Shown here in pieces: positions 33,469-39,960 of a stretch of DNA of 39,960 nucleotides (position 1 is the first letter of the stretch; each line of letters opens with the position of its first letter). This DNA comes from Vibrio splendidus 12E03 (lineage in GTDB: Bacteria > Pseudomonadota > Gammaproteobacteria > Enterobacterales > Vibrionaceae). The DNA lies in assembly GCF_000272105.2 (NCBI RefSeq), contig NZ_AJZD02000338.1, positions 1 through 39,960 on the forward strand. Reading direction: 5' to 3'. A program made the translations under genes and the position numbers. Below the pieces are notes generated by a model. The model ran no database searches. It saw only the letters and a list, made by a program, of their open reading frames with translations, and was not told the origin of the DNA.

Positions 33469-34416
33469 ATGTTTAAAATTATAAATGAAAAATTTGGAAA
33501 TATTGACTCTGTCACATTAATAAGCCACCAGCATGGTATAGAACTTCAAATAATCAATGGATTTGGTGCTGTTATCAATAAATATATTGTAAACAACAGC
33601 CCATTCTCTTTTATTTGTGGTTATCAGAATTATGATGAACTGATCAACCAACATCCGTTCTTTTCCCGCAGTGCTAAATTATTCCCTTTTCCAAACCGTT
33701 TAAACTTAGGTCGTTACAGTTTCGATAACCAAAACCATCAACTCCCAGCTAACTTTCCTTGGTCTGATCACGCCGTACACGGCCTGCTCTACAACCAACC
33801 TTTTTCAATCACAAACAGCGCAGCCAATGATGAGTCAGCCAGTGTGACGCTGCAGTATCAAACGTCATCTTTGCACCCTGCTTTCCCGTTCGCTTTTAAC
33901 CTTGAAGTCGCCTTCACTATCGACATCACAGGCAAGCTCTCTTGCTCGACAACCGTCTCTAATTGTGGTGATTTCGCCTTCCCATTCGGTGATGCTTGGC
34001 ACCCTTATTTCTCTCTTGGCACTGAATTGAAACAGTGTAGGCTTACCATGTCACCTTGTGCTGAGGTCATACACGAGAACGACCTGCCTAATGGTGAAAA
34101 ACAGGCTTTTGACCGTTTGTCTTTGGATGATTCCCTCACCAATCAAAGCCTAAACCACTGCTTTGAATTTGATTCGAAGACAAGCAACCAACTGACTTTC
34201 ACACGCTCAGATTCATCTGCCGCGATTCACTATCAACAAGATGCAAGCTACCCATTTGTTCAGCTGTACACCCCAACGAGTGAGCAAAGTATTGCAATAG
34301 AACCAATGACTTGCCCTGCCGATGCTTTCAATAACCAAATTGGCTTATTGACGCTTAGCCCGAACCAGTCTCAAACCTTCACTTGGCAATGCCAAGCTGC
34401 CTATCAGCCACAATAA
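33469..34416 (+). CDS. Aldose 1-epimerase family protein (GalM-like)
   Basis: The 315-residue protein has the galactose-mutarotase fold motifs: R77 in FPFPNRLNLGRY, H104 in HAVHGLLYN, H178 in GDAWHPYF and the catalytic-base candidate E278 in IAIEPMTCPADAFNN. It should interconvert alpha and beta anomers of a released sugar. This matters here because a GH94 phosphorylase and beta-glucosidases free particular anomers. Length is normal. It is cytoplasmic, with no signal peptide, and is the only + strand gene of the sugar locus. Confidence 0.9.
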   Translation: MFKIINEKFGNIDSVTLISHQHGIELQIINGFGAVINKYIVNNSPFSFICGYQNYDELINQHPFFSRSAKLFPFPNRLNLGRYSFDNQNHQLPANFPWSDHAVHGLLYNQPFSITNSAANDESASVTLQYQTSSLHPAFPFAFNLEVAFTIDITGKLSCSTTVSNCGDFAFPFGDAWHPYFSLGTELKQCRLTMSPCAEVIHENDLPNGEKQAFDRLSLDDSLTNQSLNHCFEFDSKTSNQLTFTRSDSSAAIHYQQDASYPFVQLYTPTSEQSIAIEPMTCPADAFNNQIGLLTLSPNQSQTFTWQCQAAYQPQ

Positions 34417-34543
34417 AGCAACCAAAGTAACCGAACGAAGCTGAAGCAACTGCTAAACGTGAAACCAGCCCCCCTGAGAACGCATTGCTAACGAAAACTA
34501 CAACGTAAAAAACAAACTAAAGAAACTAAACGAAAGCGCAATA

Positions 34544-34564
34544 AAGGGCGCATAACGCGCCCTT
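34544..34564. terminator. Hairpin between the epimerase and GH94 genes
   Basis: AAGGGCGC (34544-34551) pairs with GCGCCCTT (34557-34564) around a 5-base loop. T runs on both sides are modest, so it is a likely but weaker terminator for the two convergent genes. Confidence 0.65.
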
Positions 34565-34571
34565 CTCTTTG

Positions 34572-36986
34572 TTAACCTAAAACCACTTCGACTGTGTGCT
34601 CGCCAGAGGTAAACACCGGTGCTTTGTTGCCTGAAATCAGGTCACCATTTACCTTCATCTCAACCACACCTTTACACACGTTATTCGGGTTCGTGACATG
34701 AATGTTGTATGTTGCACCGCGGAACTGACGACGGACTTTAAACTCCGGCCACTCAGCCGGAATACAAGGATCCACCAGCAAGCCATCTACTTCAGGACGA
34801 ACACCCAAAATCCACTGCGTACCCGCAACGTATGTCCAAGATGAAGTACCAGACAGCCATGCATTACGACCTAAGCCGAACTGTTTATGTTCGTCACCCA
34901 AGATGTTTTGTGGGTAGCAGTATGGCTCTGACTCGAAGGTATCAATATCGTCGTTCTTCGAAGCCGGATTAATTTGACGGTAGTACTCATAAGCACGCTC
35001 GCCGTTGCCCATTTTCGCTTCTGCGATCATCACCCATGGGTTTGAATGCAGGAAGATACCGCCGTTCTCTTTCGCACCCGGTGGGTATGTTGATACGCCA
35101 CCTAGCTGTGGATCAAAGCCGTTGTAACCCGGTGTTGAAAGTTTGATGCCATTGGTGGTGTTTAGTTTGTTGTAAACCGAATCTAGCGCTTGCGTTGCAC
35201 GTTCTTGAGTCGCGAAACCAGAAATTACAGGCCAGCTTTGACCGTTAGTGTAGATCTGCCCTTGCTCATTTTTATGAGAACCGATTGGCAAACCTTGCTC
35301 ATCAAAGTAACGAACGAACCACTCGCCATCCCAACCGCACTCATTCACCGTACTCTGCATCTGTTGGTACTGATCTTTAAACTTAGTCGTCAGTTGCGCT
35401 TCGCCACGTAGCTCACAAAGGTCCAGCATATCGAGCAGGGCTTTGCCGTACATGTTGGCTACCATCATCGACTCAGCACCCGTTGGCAGGTTCACCGTGT
35501 CATTCCAGTCTGCAAAACCTAGCAGCGGTAGACCGTGCTCACCAGTATTGGTGTAGGTAAATTCAATCGCGCGGCACAGGTGGTTCCAAACTGCTCCCGT
35601 TTCGATTGGGTTGCCCGCTTTGTCTTTTTGATAGAACGGGATCTCTTTGTTCAAGAAGTCAGCGTTGCCTGTCTCTTTCACATATTGAGTCACCGCATAG
35701 ATGATCCACAGATGATCGTCACCGTAGTAATCCGGGCGATCTTCTTCTTCACGTGAGTCACCCGCGTTCGCTTCCATGGTTGATGGGAAGAACTGGTGCA
35801 TCGCAGAACCATTAGTGTTTTGCACTGATAGCAGACGCTCAATGAACTCTCGCGCCTCTTCTGGCATATGAGTAATAACACCCAATGTATCTTGAGAAGA
35901 GTCACGGAAACCGATACCACGAGCGCCATAGCCAAGTTGATACAAAGACAGGTAACGAGACCAGTTTTTGGTGGTGTGACACTGACGCGGGTTGTGAACG
36001 TTAAGCATCGAGTTCATTGCTGGGTCTGGCGTTTCAACCTGAACCGCTTGAAGGTAACTATCCCAATGTTCAGCCAGTTCAGCGAAAGCCGAATCGACCA
36101 CTTGATGGTCACGATATTTAGCCAATAGAGGCAATGCAGCTTCTAGGCTCTCTTCTTGTGCAATTTGTACAACCGTGCGTTCTGTCTGCTCTGGAGATAA
36201 CCACCCTAAACGCAGATTTAGCGCACCAATATTGTCACCGCGCAAACACTCGGTGTTGCCAAGCTCGTCGTTTTCTAACGCTTGTGGGGCAGCCCATGTG
36301 CCGTAACCAAACTGACCAAGGAATGATTGGCGATCACCATCAAACGACGTCGCAGGGCGATCCGCGGTCATCAGGTTTACGGCATAGTCACGCTTCATGA
36401 AGGCATACTGCTCAAGCACGGTATGACCCGACTCTTGCTGGTGCGCTTTCAGTGTCATGGTTTGTGGAACCCAATCGGCATTAAGTAACTGCTTAAGTGC
36501 ATCGAAGTGTGTGAATTCGTAGACTGGCACTACATCAACGTGCAGCGCTTTGTCTGAAATGTTGGTGACCTTGATGTCTTGCAGCAATACTTGGTCAGCT
36601 TTCGGTACGAAGAACGTCGCTTCACAACGCACACCAAACGCTTCTGCAATGATGGTGGTGTAAGACAAGCCTGTATGGTTTTCAAACTTATCCAGCGGCT
36701 TCAATGTTGGTGTATAAAACGGCGAGAACACCTCTACGTTACCCGCTTCATCACGCACCTTAAGATACATGGTCGAGCCTTTGAAATCTGAGTTTGGCAG
36801 CTGAGCAATGTACTTGGTAATGCGGTTCAGTGCCGGATCACCTTTACACAACAACACACCGCCGTTGCTATCGACAATGCCACCGAAATCTAATGTGCCA
36901 ACATAGTTACACCATTTGATCGGTGTACATGGCGTGGTTGCTACGTATTCTTTGTTTTTATCGTCAAAATATCCGAATTTCATCAT
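34572..36986 (-). CDS. GH94 beta-glucoside phosphorylase
   Basis: The 804-residue enzyme is a GH94 phosphorylase, which splits a beta-linked disaccharide with phosphate to give glucose (or sugar) 1-phosphate. It starts MMKFGYFDDKNKEYV, typical of the family. GFRDSSQDTLG forms the sugar site, and FADWNDTVNLP holds the catalytic acid D496, the place of D490 in Cellvibrio cellobiose phosphorylase. The glycine-rich QLGGVSTYPPGAKENGGIF region follows. Differences from chitobiose and cellobiose phosphorylases in the first 150 residues leave laminaribiose or another beta-glucan disaccharide possible; substrate is not settled. An upstream frame extension to 37028 is rejected, because it would cover the GGGAGG and AGGGA ribosome-site region. 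The ATG at 36983 is equally possible as start. It follows the ABC ATPase gene by 108 bases. Confidence 0.9.
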   Translation of the reverse strand: MMKFGYFDDKNKEYVATTPCTPIKWCNYVGTLDFGGIVDSNGGVLLCKGDPALNRITKYIAQLPNSDFKGSTMYLKVRDEAGNVEVFSPFYTPTLKPLDKFENHTGLSYTTIIAEAFGVRCEATFFVPKADQVLLQDIKVTNISDKALHVDVVPVYEFTHFDALKQLLNADWVPQTMTLKAHQQESGHTVLEQYAFMKRDYAVNLMTADRPATSFDGDRQSFLGQFGYGTWAAPQALENDELGNTECLRGDNIGALNLRLGWLSPEQTERTVVQIAQEESLEAALPLLAKYRDHQVVDSAFAELAEHWDSYLQAVQVETPDPAMNSMLNVHNPRQCHTTKNWSRYLSLYQLGYGARGIGFRDSSQDTLGVITHMPEEAREFIERLLSVQNTNGSAMHQFFPSTMEANAGDSREEEDRPDYYGDDHLWIIYAVTQYVKETGNADFLNKEIPFYQKDKAGNPIETGAVWNHLCRAIEFTYTNTGEHGLPLLGFADWNDTVNLPTGAESMMVANMYGKALLDMLDLCELRGEAQLTTKFKDQYQQMQSTVNECGWDGEWFVRYFDEQGLPIGSHKNEQGQIYTNGQSWPVISGFATQERATQALDSVYNKLNTTNGIKLSTPGYNGFDPQLGGVSTYPPGAKENGGIFLHSNPWVMIAEAKMGNGERAYEYYRQINPASKNDDIDTFESEPYCYPQNILGDEHKQFGLGRNAWLSGTSSWTYVAGTQWILGVRPEVDGLLVDPCIPAEWPEFKVRRQFRGATYNIHVTNPNNVCKGVVEMKVNGDLISGNKAPVFTSGEHTVEVVLG

Positions 36987-37048
36987 CACTATCCCTAGCC
37001 CCTCCCAAATCAGGAGGAGCCAAAACAATTTGTCGTAAGTTGATTGGT

Positions 37049-37066
37049 GTCAGCTCGTTGGCTGAC
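37049..37066 (-). other. Small hairpin and short direct repeat in the ATPase-GH94 gap
   Basis: GTCAGC (37049-37054) pairs with GCTGAC (37061-37066). It is bracketed by AAGTTGATTGG (37037-37047) and AAGTTGACTGG (37069-37079), 32 bases apart. The element lies in the 108-base gap between two co-directional genes and may be a regulatory or mRNA-processing site; the evidence is modest. Confidence 0.35.
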
Positions 37067-37094
37067 TTAAGTTGACTGGCTAGATCGTAATTGG

Positions 37095-38186
37095 CTAGCT
37101 CGCTAGCGAGTTCTCGCTCAGTGCGTCAAACAGGTGGAAAGCATCCAAATCTAAGTAAAGAGTCAGTTCTTTCACATCCACTTCAGCGGCTTGGGTCTCA
37201 ACCATCAGCGGTTGGCCGCCGATTTCTGTTTTCAGAAGAATGCTCGCACCTAGCAGTTCCTTGTCTTTGATTTTCACAGGGAATGGCAGCACACGGTCGT
37301 GGTCAACTTGCTCAGCACGTAGGTGGATGTCTGTTGGACGAACACCAAAGTGAAGCGCGAGATTTTTAGAGGCCAGAGACTTAAAACGCTCCGGCAATGG
37401 GATATGAACATCACCAAGTTCAACGAAGTATTCACCCTCTTTTTCAATCAGCTTAGCTTCCAACATATTCATTGACGGGTTACCAATGAATTGCGCGACA
37501 AATTTGTTAGCTGGGCGTTGGAACACTTCCGTTGGTGTACCCACTTGAGCAACGTAACCGTCTTTCAGGATCACAATGCGATCTGCCAGTGTCATCGCTT
37601 CGATCTGGTCGTGTGTTACGTAGATCGTGGTGGTTTTAAGCTCGCGGTGTAGGTGTTTGATCTCTTCACGCATCACACCACGCAGTTTTGCATCTAGGTT
37701 AGATAACGGCTCGTCGAACAAGAAAACCTTAGGGGTACGAACCATCGCACGCCCCATTGCCACACGCTGACGTTGACCACCAGAAAGCTCTTTAGGCTTA
37801 CGATTCAGTAGCGGGTCAAGCTCTAACATTTTCGCCGCTTTTAGTACTTCTACGTCGATTTCCGCTTTCGGCATGCCTTTCAGTTTTAGTGCGAAGGCGA
37901 TGTTCTCGTAAACCGTCATGTGTGGGTACAGAGCGTAGCTTTGGAATACCATCGCCAAATCGCGGTCTTTCGCGTCGACTTTGTTCATCAACTTGCCGCC
38001 AACTACGATGTCACCAGAGCTGATGCTTTCAAGTCCGGCAAGCATACGTAGCGTTGTCGATTTACCACAGCCAGATGGGCCAAGGAAAACCACGAATTCA
38101 CCATCTTCAACCGTAAAATCAAACTCTTTGACAACTTCAACATCACCGAATGATTTTTTGATGTTCTTAAATTCTACTTTAGCCAT
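37095..38186 (-). CDS. Sugar ABC importer ATPase (MalK/UgpC/MsmX type)
   Basis: The 363-residue protein has one ABC domain (Walker A GPSGCGKST 36-44, Q82, signature LSGGQRQR 134-141, Walker B VFLFDEP 154-160, H192) and a C-terminal regulatory/OB-type domain from about 235, with GVRPTDIHL, as in MalK and UgpC. It energises import of oligosaccharides with two MalF/MalG-type permeases. Its ATG overlaps the GH1 stop by one base (TAATG at 38186), so translation is coupled. GAGGAG lies about nine bases upstream. The permease remnant at the right end is its likely partner. Confidence 0.94.
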   Translation of the reverse strand: MAKVEFKNIKKSFGDVEVVKEFDFTVEDGEFVVFLGPSGCGKSTTLRMLAGLESISSGDIVVGGKLMNKVDAKDRDLAMVFQSYALYPHMTVYENIAFALKLKGMPKAEIDVEVLKAAKMLELDPLLNRKPKELSGGQRQRVAMGRAMVRTPKVFLFDEPLSNLDAKLRGVMREEIKHLHRELKTTTIYVTHDQIEAMTLADRIVILKDGYVAQVGTPTEVFQRPANKFVAQFIGNPSMNMLEAKLIEKEGEYFVELGDVHIPLPERFKSLASKNLALHFGVRPTDIHLRAEQVDHDRVLPFPVKIKDKELLGASILLKTEIGGQPLMVETQAAEVDVKELTLYLDLDAFHLFDALSENSLAS

Positions 38187-39535
38187 TATCTGTTCTCCTC
38201 AGCGCGCTCTAGAAGCATATTTCGATACGCAATTGCGCTCTGTTTCAATGTTCTTTCTTGGGTGGTGTAATCAACGTGGACGATGCCAAAACGCTGGCAA
38301 TAACCGAATGCCCACTCAAAGTTATCCATCAGGCTCCAAGCGAAGTAGCCATCGACTTTCACGCCAGCTTCAACGGCGTTGTGAACCGCTTCGATATGAC
38401 CTTGGAAATAACGAACTCGTTGGTCGTCCATCACTTGTCCATTAACACGCTCGTCGTTACCTGCAGCACCGTTCTCTGTGATGTAGATGGGTGGCATATT
38501 TTCGTAGCGAGCATCCAAACGCGTTAGCAAATCCGTTAGGCCTTGTGGGTTGATTTCCCAGCCGATGTAAGTGTGCTCTGCGTCAGTCTGTTTCACTGAT
38601 TCAATGTCGCCATTCTCGTTGAAGCGAGCGACATTGCGTGTGTAGTAGTTGATACCGATGTAATCGACTGGTGCGCTGATGATGTCTAAATCACCTTCTA
38701 GAATCATCGGCATGTTCATCGCTTGGCGCTCGACGACCAGTTGTGGGTATTCACCCTTCAATACTGGGTCGATAAACCAGTGGTAGTTCTCTGCTTCACA
38801 GTAGTCTGCGGCGCCTTGATCTTGTGGCGTTAGCGGGTAAGCTGGAGTCGCGTTAAATACCACTCCATGCTTAGCATGAGGCGCATTCTTGCGAAGAATC
38901 GGCATTGCTAAACCGTGAGCCAACATTAGGTGGTGAGATGCTAAGTAGCCCTCTTTCTCACCCTTGATACCCGGCGCATGTTCGCCCCAGCGGTAACCTA
39001 GGAACGCAGACACAAACGGTTCATTGAGCGTGGTGTATACGTCGATGGTATCGCCAAAATACTTGCTCACCACTTCTGCATATTCAGCGAATTTGTAAGA
39101 TGTTTCTCGGTTTAACCAGCCGCCCTTGTCTTCAAGATATTGCGGAAGATCCCAGTGGTACAAAGTCACATACACTTTCATGCCACGAGCATGGCACTCG
39201 TCGATAATCTGACCGTAAAACTCAAGGCCTTGCTGGTTCACCACACCGTCTTGCGGCAGAATACGTGGCCATGCAATTGACAGGCGGTAAGCATCAACAC
39301 CTAAACCTTGAATCATCTCGATATCTTGCTTCCACAAGTGGTAGTGGTCGCACGCCACATCACCACTGTCGCCGTTATCTACCTTACCTGGCGTCTTACA
39401 AAATGTGTCCCAGATAGACGGTGTACGACCGCCCTCTTCAACGCCGCCTTCAATTTGGTATGAAGATGTCGCGACACCGAATACAAATTCCTTACTGCGT
39501 AACTTTGAATCACTTGGAAGTTGAAATTTATTCAT
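38186..39535 (-). CDS. GH1 beta-glucosidase
   Basis: The 449-residue enzyme is a retaining GH1 beta-glycosidase. It shows FVFGVATSSYQIEGG (Q27 binds the glycon), YVTLYHWDLPQYL, the acid/base E172 in TTLNEPF, the nucleophile E354 in YITENGAAG and the end motif SLMDNFEWAFGY. No signal peptide, so it acts on imported sugars. Length is normal for bacterial BglA-type enzymes. It probably hydrolyses cellobiose, laminaribiose or similar beta-glucosides. A 6-phospho-beta-glucosidase is less likely given ABC rather than PTS import. It starts 18 bases after the permease gene ends and overlaps the ATPase gene by one base. Confidence 0.94.
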   Translation of the reverse strand: MNKFQLPSDSKLRSKEFVFGVATSSYQIEGGVEEGGRTPSIWDTFCKTPGKVDNGDSGDVACDHYHLWKQDIEMIQGLGVDAYRLSIAWPRILPQDGVVNQQGLEFYGQIIDECHARGMKVYVTLYHWDLPQYLEDKGGWLNRETSYKFAEYAEVVSKYFGDTIDVYTTLNEPFVSAFLGYRWGEHAPGIKGEKEGYLASHHLMLAHGLAMPILRKNAPHAKHGVVFNATPAYPLTPQDQGAADYCEAENYHWFIDPVLKGEYPQLVVERQAMNMPMILEGDLDIISAPVDYIGINYYTRNVARFNENGDIESVKQTDAEHTYIGWEINPQGLTDLLTRLDARYENMPPIYITENGAAGNDERVNGQVMDDQRVRYFQGHIEAVHNAVEAGVKVDGYFAWSLMDNFEWAFGYCQRFGIVHVDYTTQERTLKQSAIAYRNMLLERAEENR

Positions 39536-39552
39536 TGTTATAACCCTTAAAC

Positions 39553-39960
39553 CTAACCTTTAACTGCGCCGGACGTTAAACCACTGATCATCTGTTTCGA
39601 TGCGAACAGGTATGTAATCACGAGTGGTAAAATAGAAATTGTGGTACCTAGCATTACCGCGCCCCATGGCGTATTCGGAATACCCTGAACACTTCGTAGT
39701 GCTTGTGTGATGACGTAATTGTCAGGGTTGTTCAGCACCACAAGAGGCTGCATAAACATGTTCCAGAAGAAGACGAACTGCACGATAGCTAGTGTTGCTA
39801 GAGCTGGTTTCATCAATGGCAGTACCACACTCCAGTACGTTCTGAACTCACCTGCGCCATCCAGTTTCGCTGCTTCTAATAGCTCTTTAGGAATCGATGC
39901 AATCACGTGCTGACGCATCAAGAAGATACCAAATGGTGTGGTGGTAAACGGTAGCCATAC
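39553..39960 (-). CDS. MalG-type sugar ABC permease, C-terminal part (runs off the window)
   Basis: This is the last 135 residues of an inner-membrane permease. The frame stays open to base 39960, so the true start is outside. The EAA loop, ELLEAAKLDGAGEFRTYWSV then VLPLMKP, is the contact site for the ATPase. It is preceded by PFGIFLMRQHV and ends with the typical MalG-like GLTSGAVKG. It should pair with a MalF-type permease and a binding protein encoded further right, and with the ATPase at 37095-38186. An internal ATG at 39918 is not the real start. Confidence 0.93.
   Translation of the reverse strand, partial: VWLPFTTTPFGIFLMRQHVIASIPKELLEAAKLDGAGEFRTYWSVVLPLMKPALATLAIVQFVFFWNMFMQPLVVLNNPDNYVITQALRSVQGIPNTPWGAVMLGTTISILPLVITYLFASKQMISGLTSGAVKG

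Noticed and set aside
36987..37028. Hydrophobic 14-residue N-terminal extension of the GH94 protein
   Set aside because: It is made by translating the ribosome-binding region upstream of ATGATG; GH94 proteins start at MKFGYFDD-like sequence.
1..39960. CRISPR arrays, insertion sequences, integrons, tRNA or rRNA genes
   Set aside because: No regular spaced repeats, transposase or integrase motifs, attC-like arrays, or tRNA/rRNA sequence were seen by eye.

Overview
The window looks like chromosomal DNA of a marine gammaproteobacterium, most likely a Vibrio. This is inferred from moderate-to-low GC, AT-rich intergenic gaps, and the mix of proteins: a YcbZ-type Lon-like protease, a PilZ protein, a YejF-type ABC ATPase, a Gcl/Hyi/GarR cluster and a beta-glucan locus. 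No rRNA, tRNA, CRISPR array, transposase or phage gene was seen. Species and replicon cannot be fixed from the sequence alone.

Layout. (1) 1-4128: an AT-rich leader and two + strand genes for exported proteins. The first closely follows the XaxA/YaxA alpha-pore-forming toxin layout. The second is an unfamiliar 798-residue protein with a beta-rich start, a long helical middle containing a hydrophobic segment, and a beta-rich end. This is the best candidate for an undescribed system. (2) 4305-5741: an amidohydrolase of the SAH/MTA/chlorohydrolase deaminase type carrying a lipoprotein signal. (3) 6001-14484: a glyoxylate-use region. A TetR/RutR-like regulator lies beside minus-strand gcl, hyi, garR and glycerate 2-kinase genes, with divergent malate synthase A and a GlcG-like gene. 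Two palindromes sharing the core TTGTATACAA sit at the gcl and aceB starts. (4) 14583-20392: a MarR regulator divergent from an EamA transporter, an MFS exporter divergent from a frameshifted SgrR-like regulator, and a second EamA transporter. (5) 20500-23112: a tight GNAT, kinase-like, MFS operon. (6) 23387-29025: a PilZ protein, a Lon-like protease, a small helical-repeat protein and a two-domain oligopeptide ABC ATPase. (7) 29225-39960: a beta-glucoside/beta-glucan oligosaccharide locus. It holds a LacI regulator, a GH116-type glycosidase, an aldose 1-epimerase, a GH94 phosphorylase, a MalK/UgpC-type ATPase, a GH1 beta-glucosidase and the end of a MalG-type permease that runs off the right edge.

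How the parts work together. In region 3, Gcl joins two glyoxylates into tartronate semialdehyde. Hyi interconverts this with hydroxypyruvate, GarR reduces it to glycerate, and glycerate kinase feeds 2-phosphoglycerate to glycolysis. Malate synthase offers a second exit using acetyl-CoA. In region 7, an ABC importer brings in short beta-glucosides. GH1 and GH116 hydrolyse them, GH94 splits them with phosphate to save ATP, the epimerase equilibrates the released sugar anomers, and LacI senses the sugar. Many gene ends carry clear bidirectional hairpin terminators.
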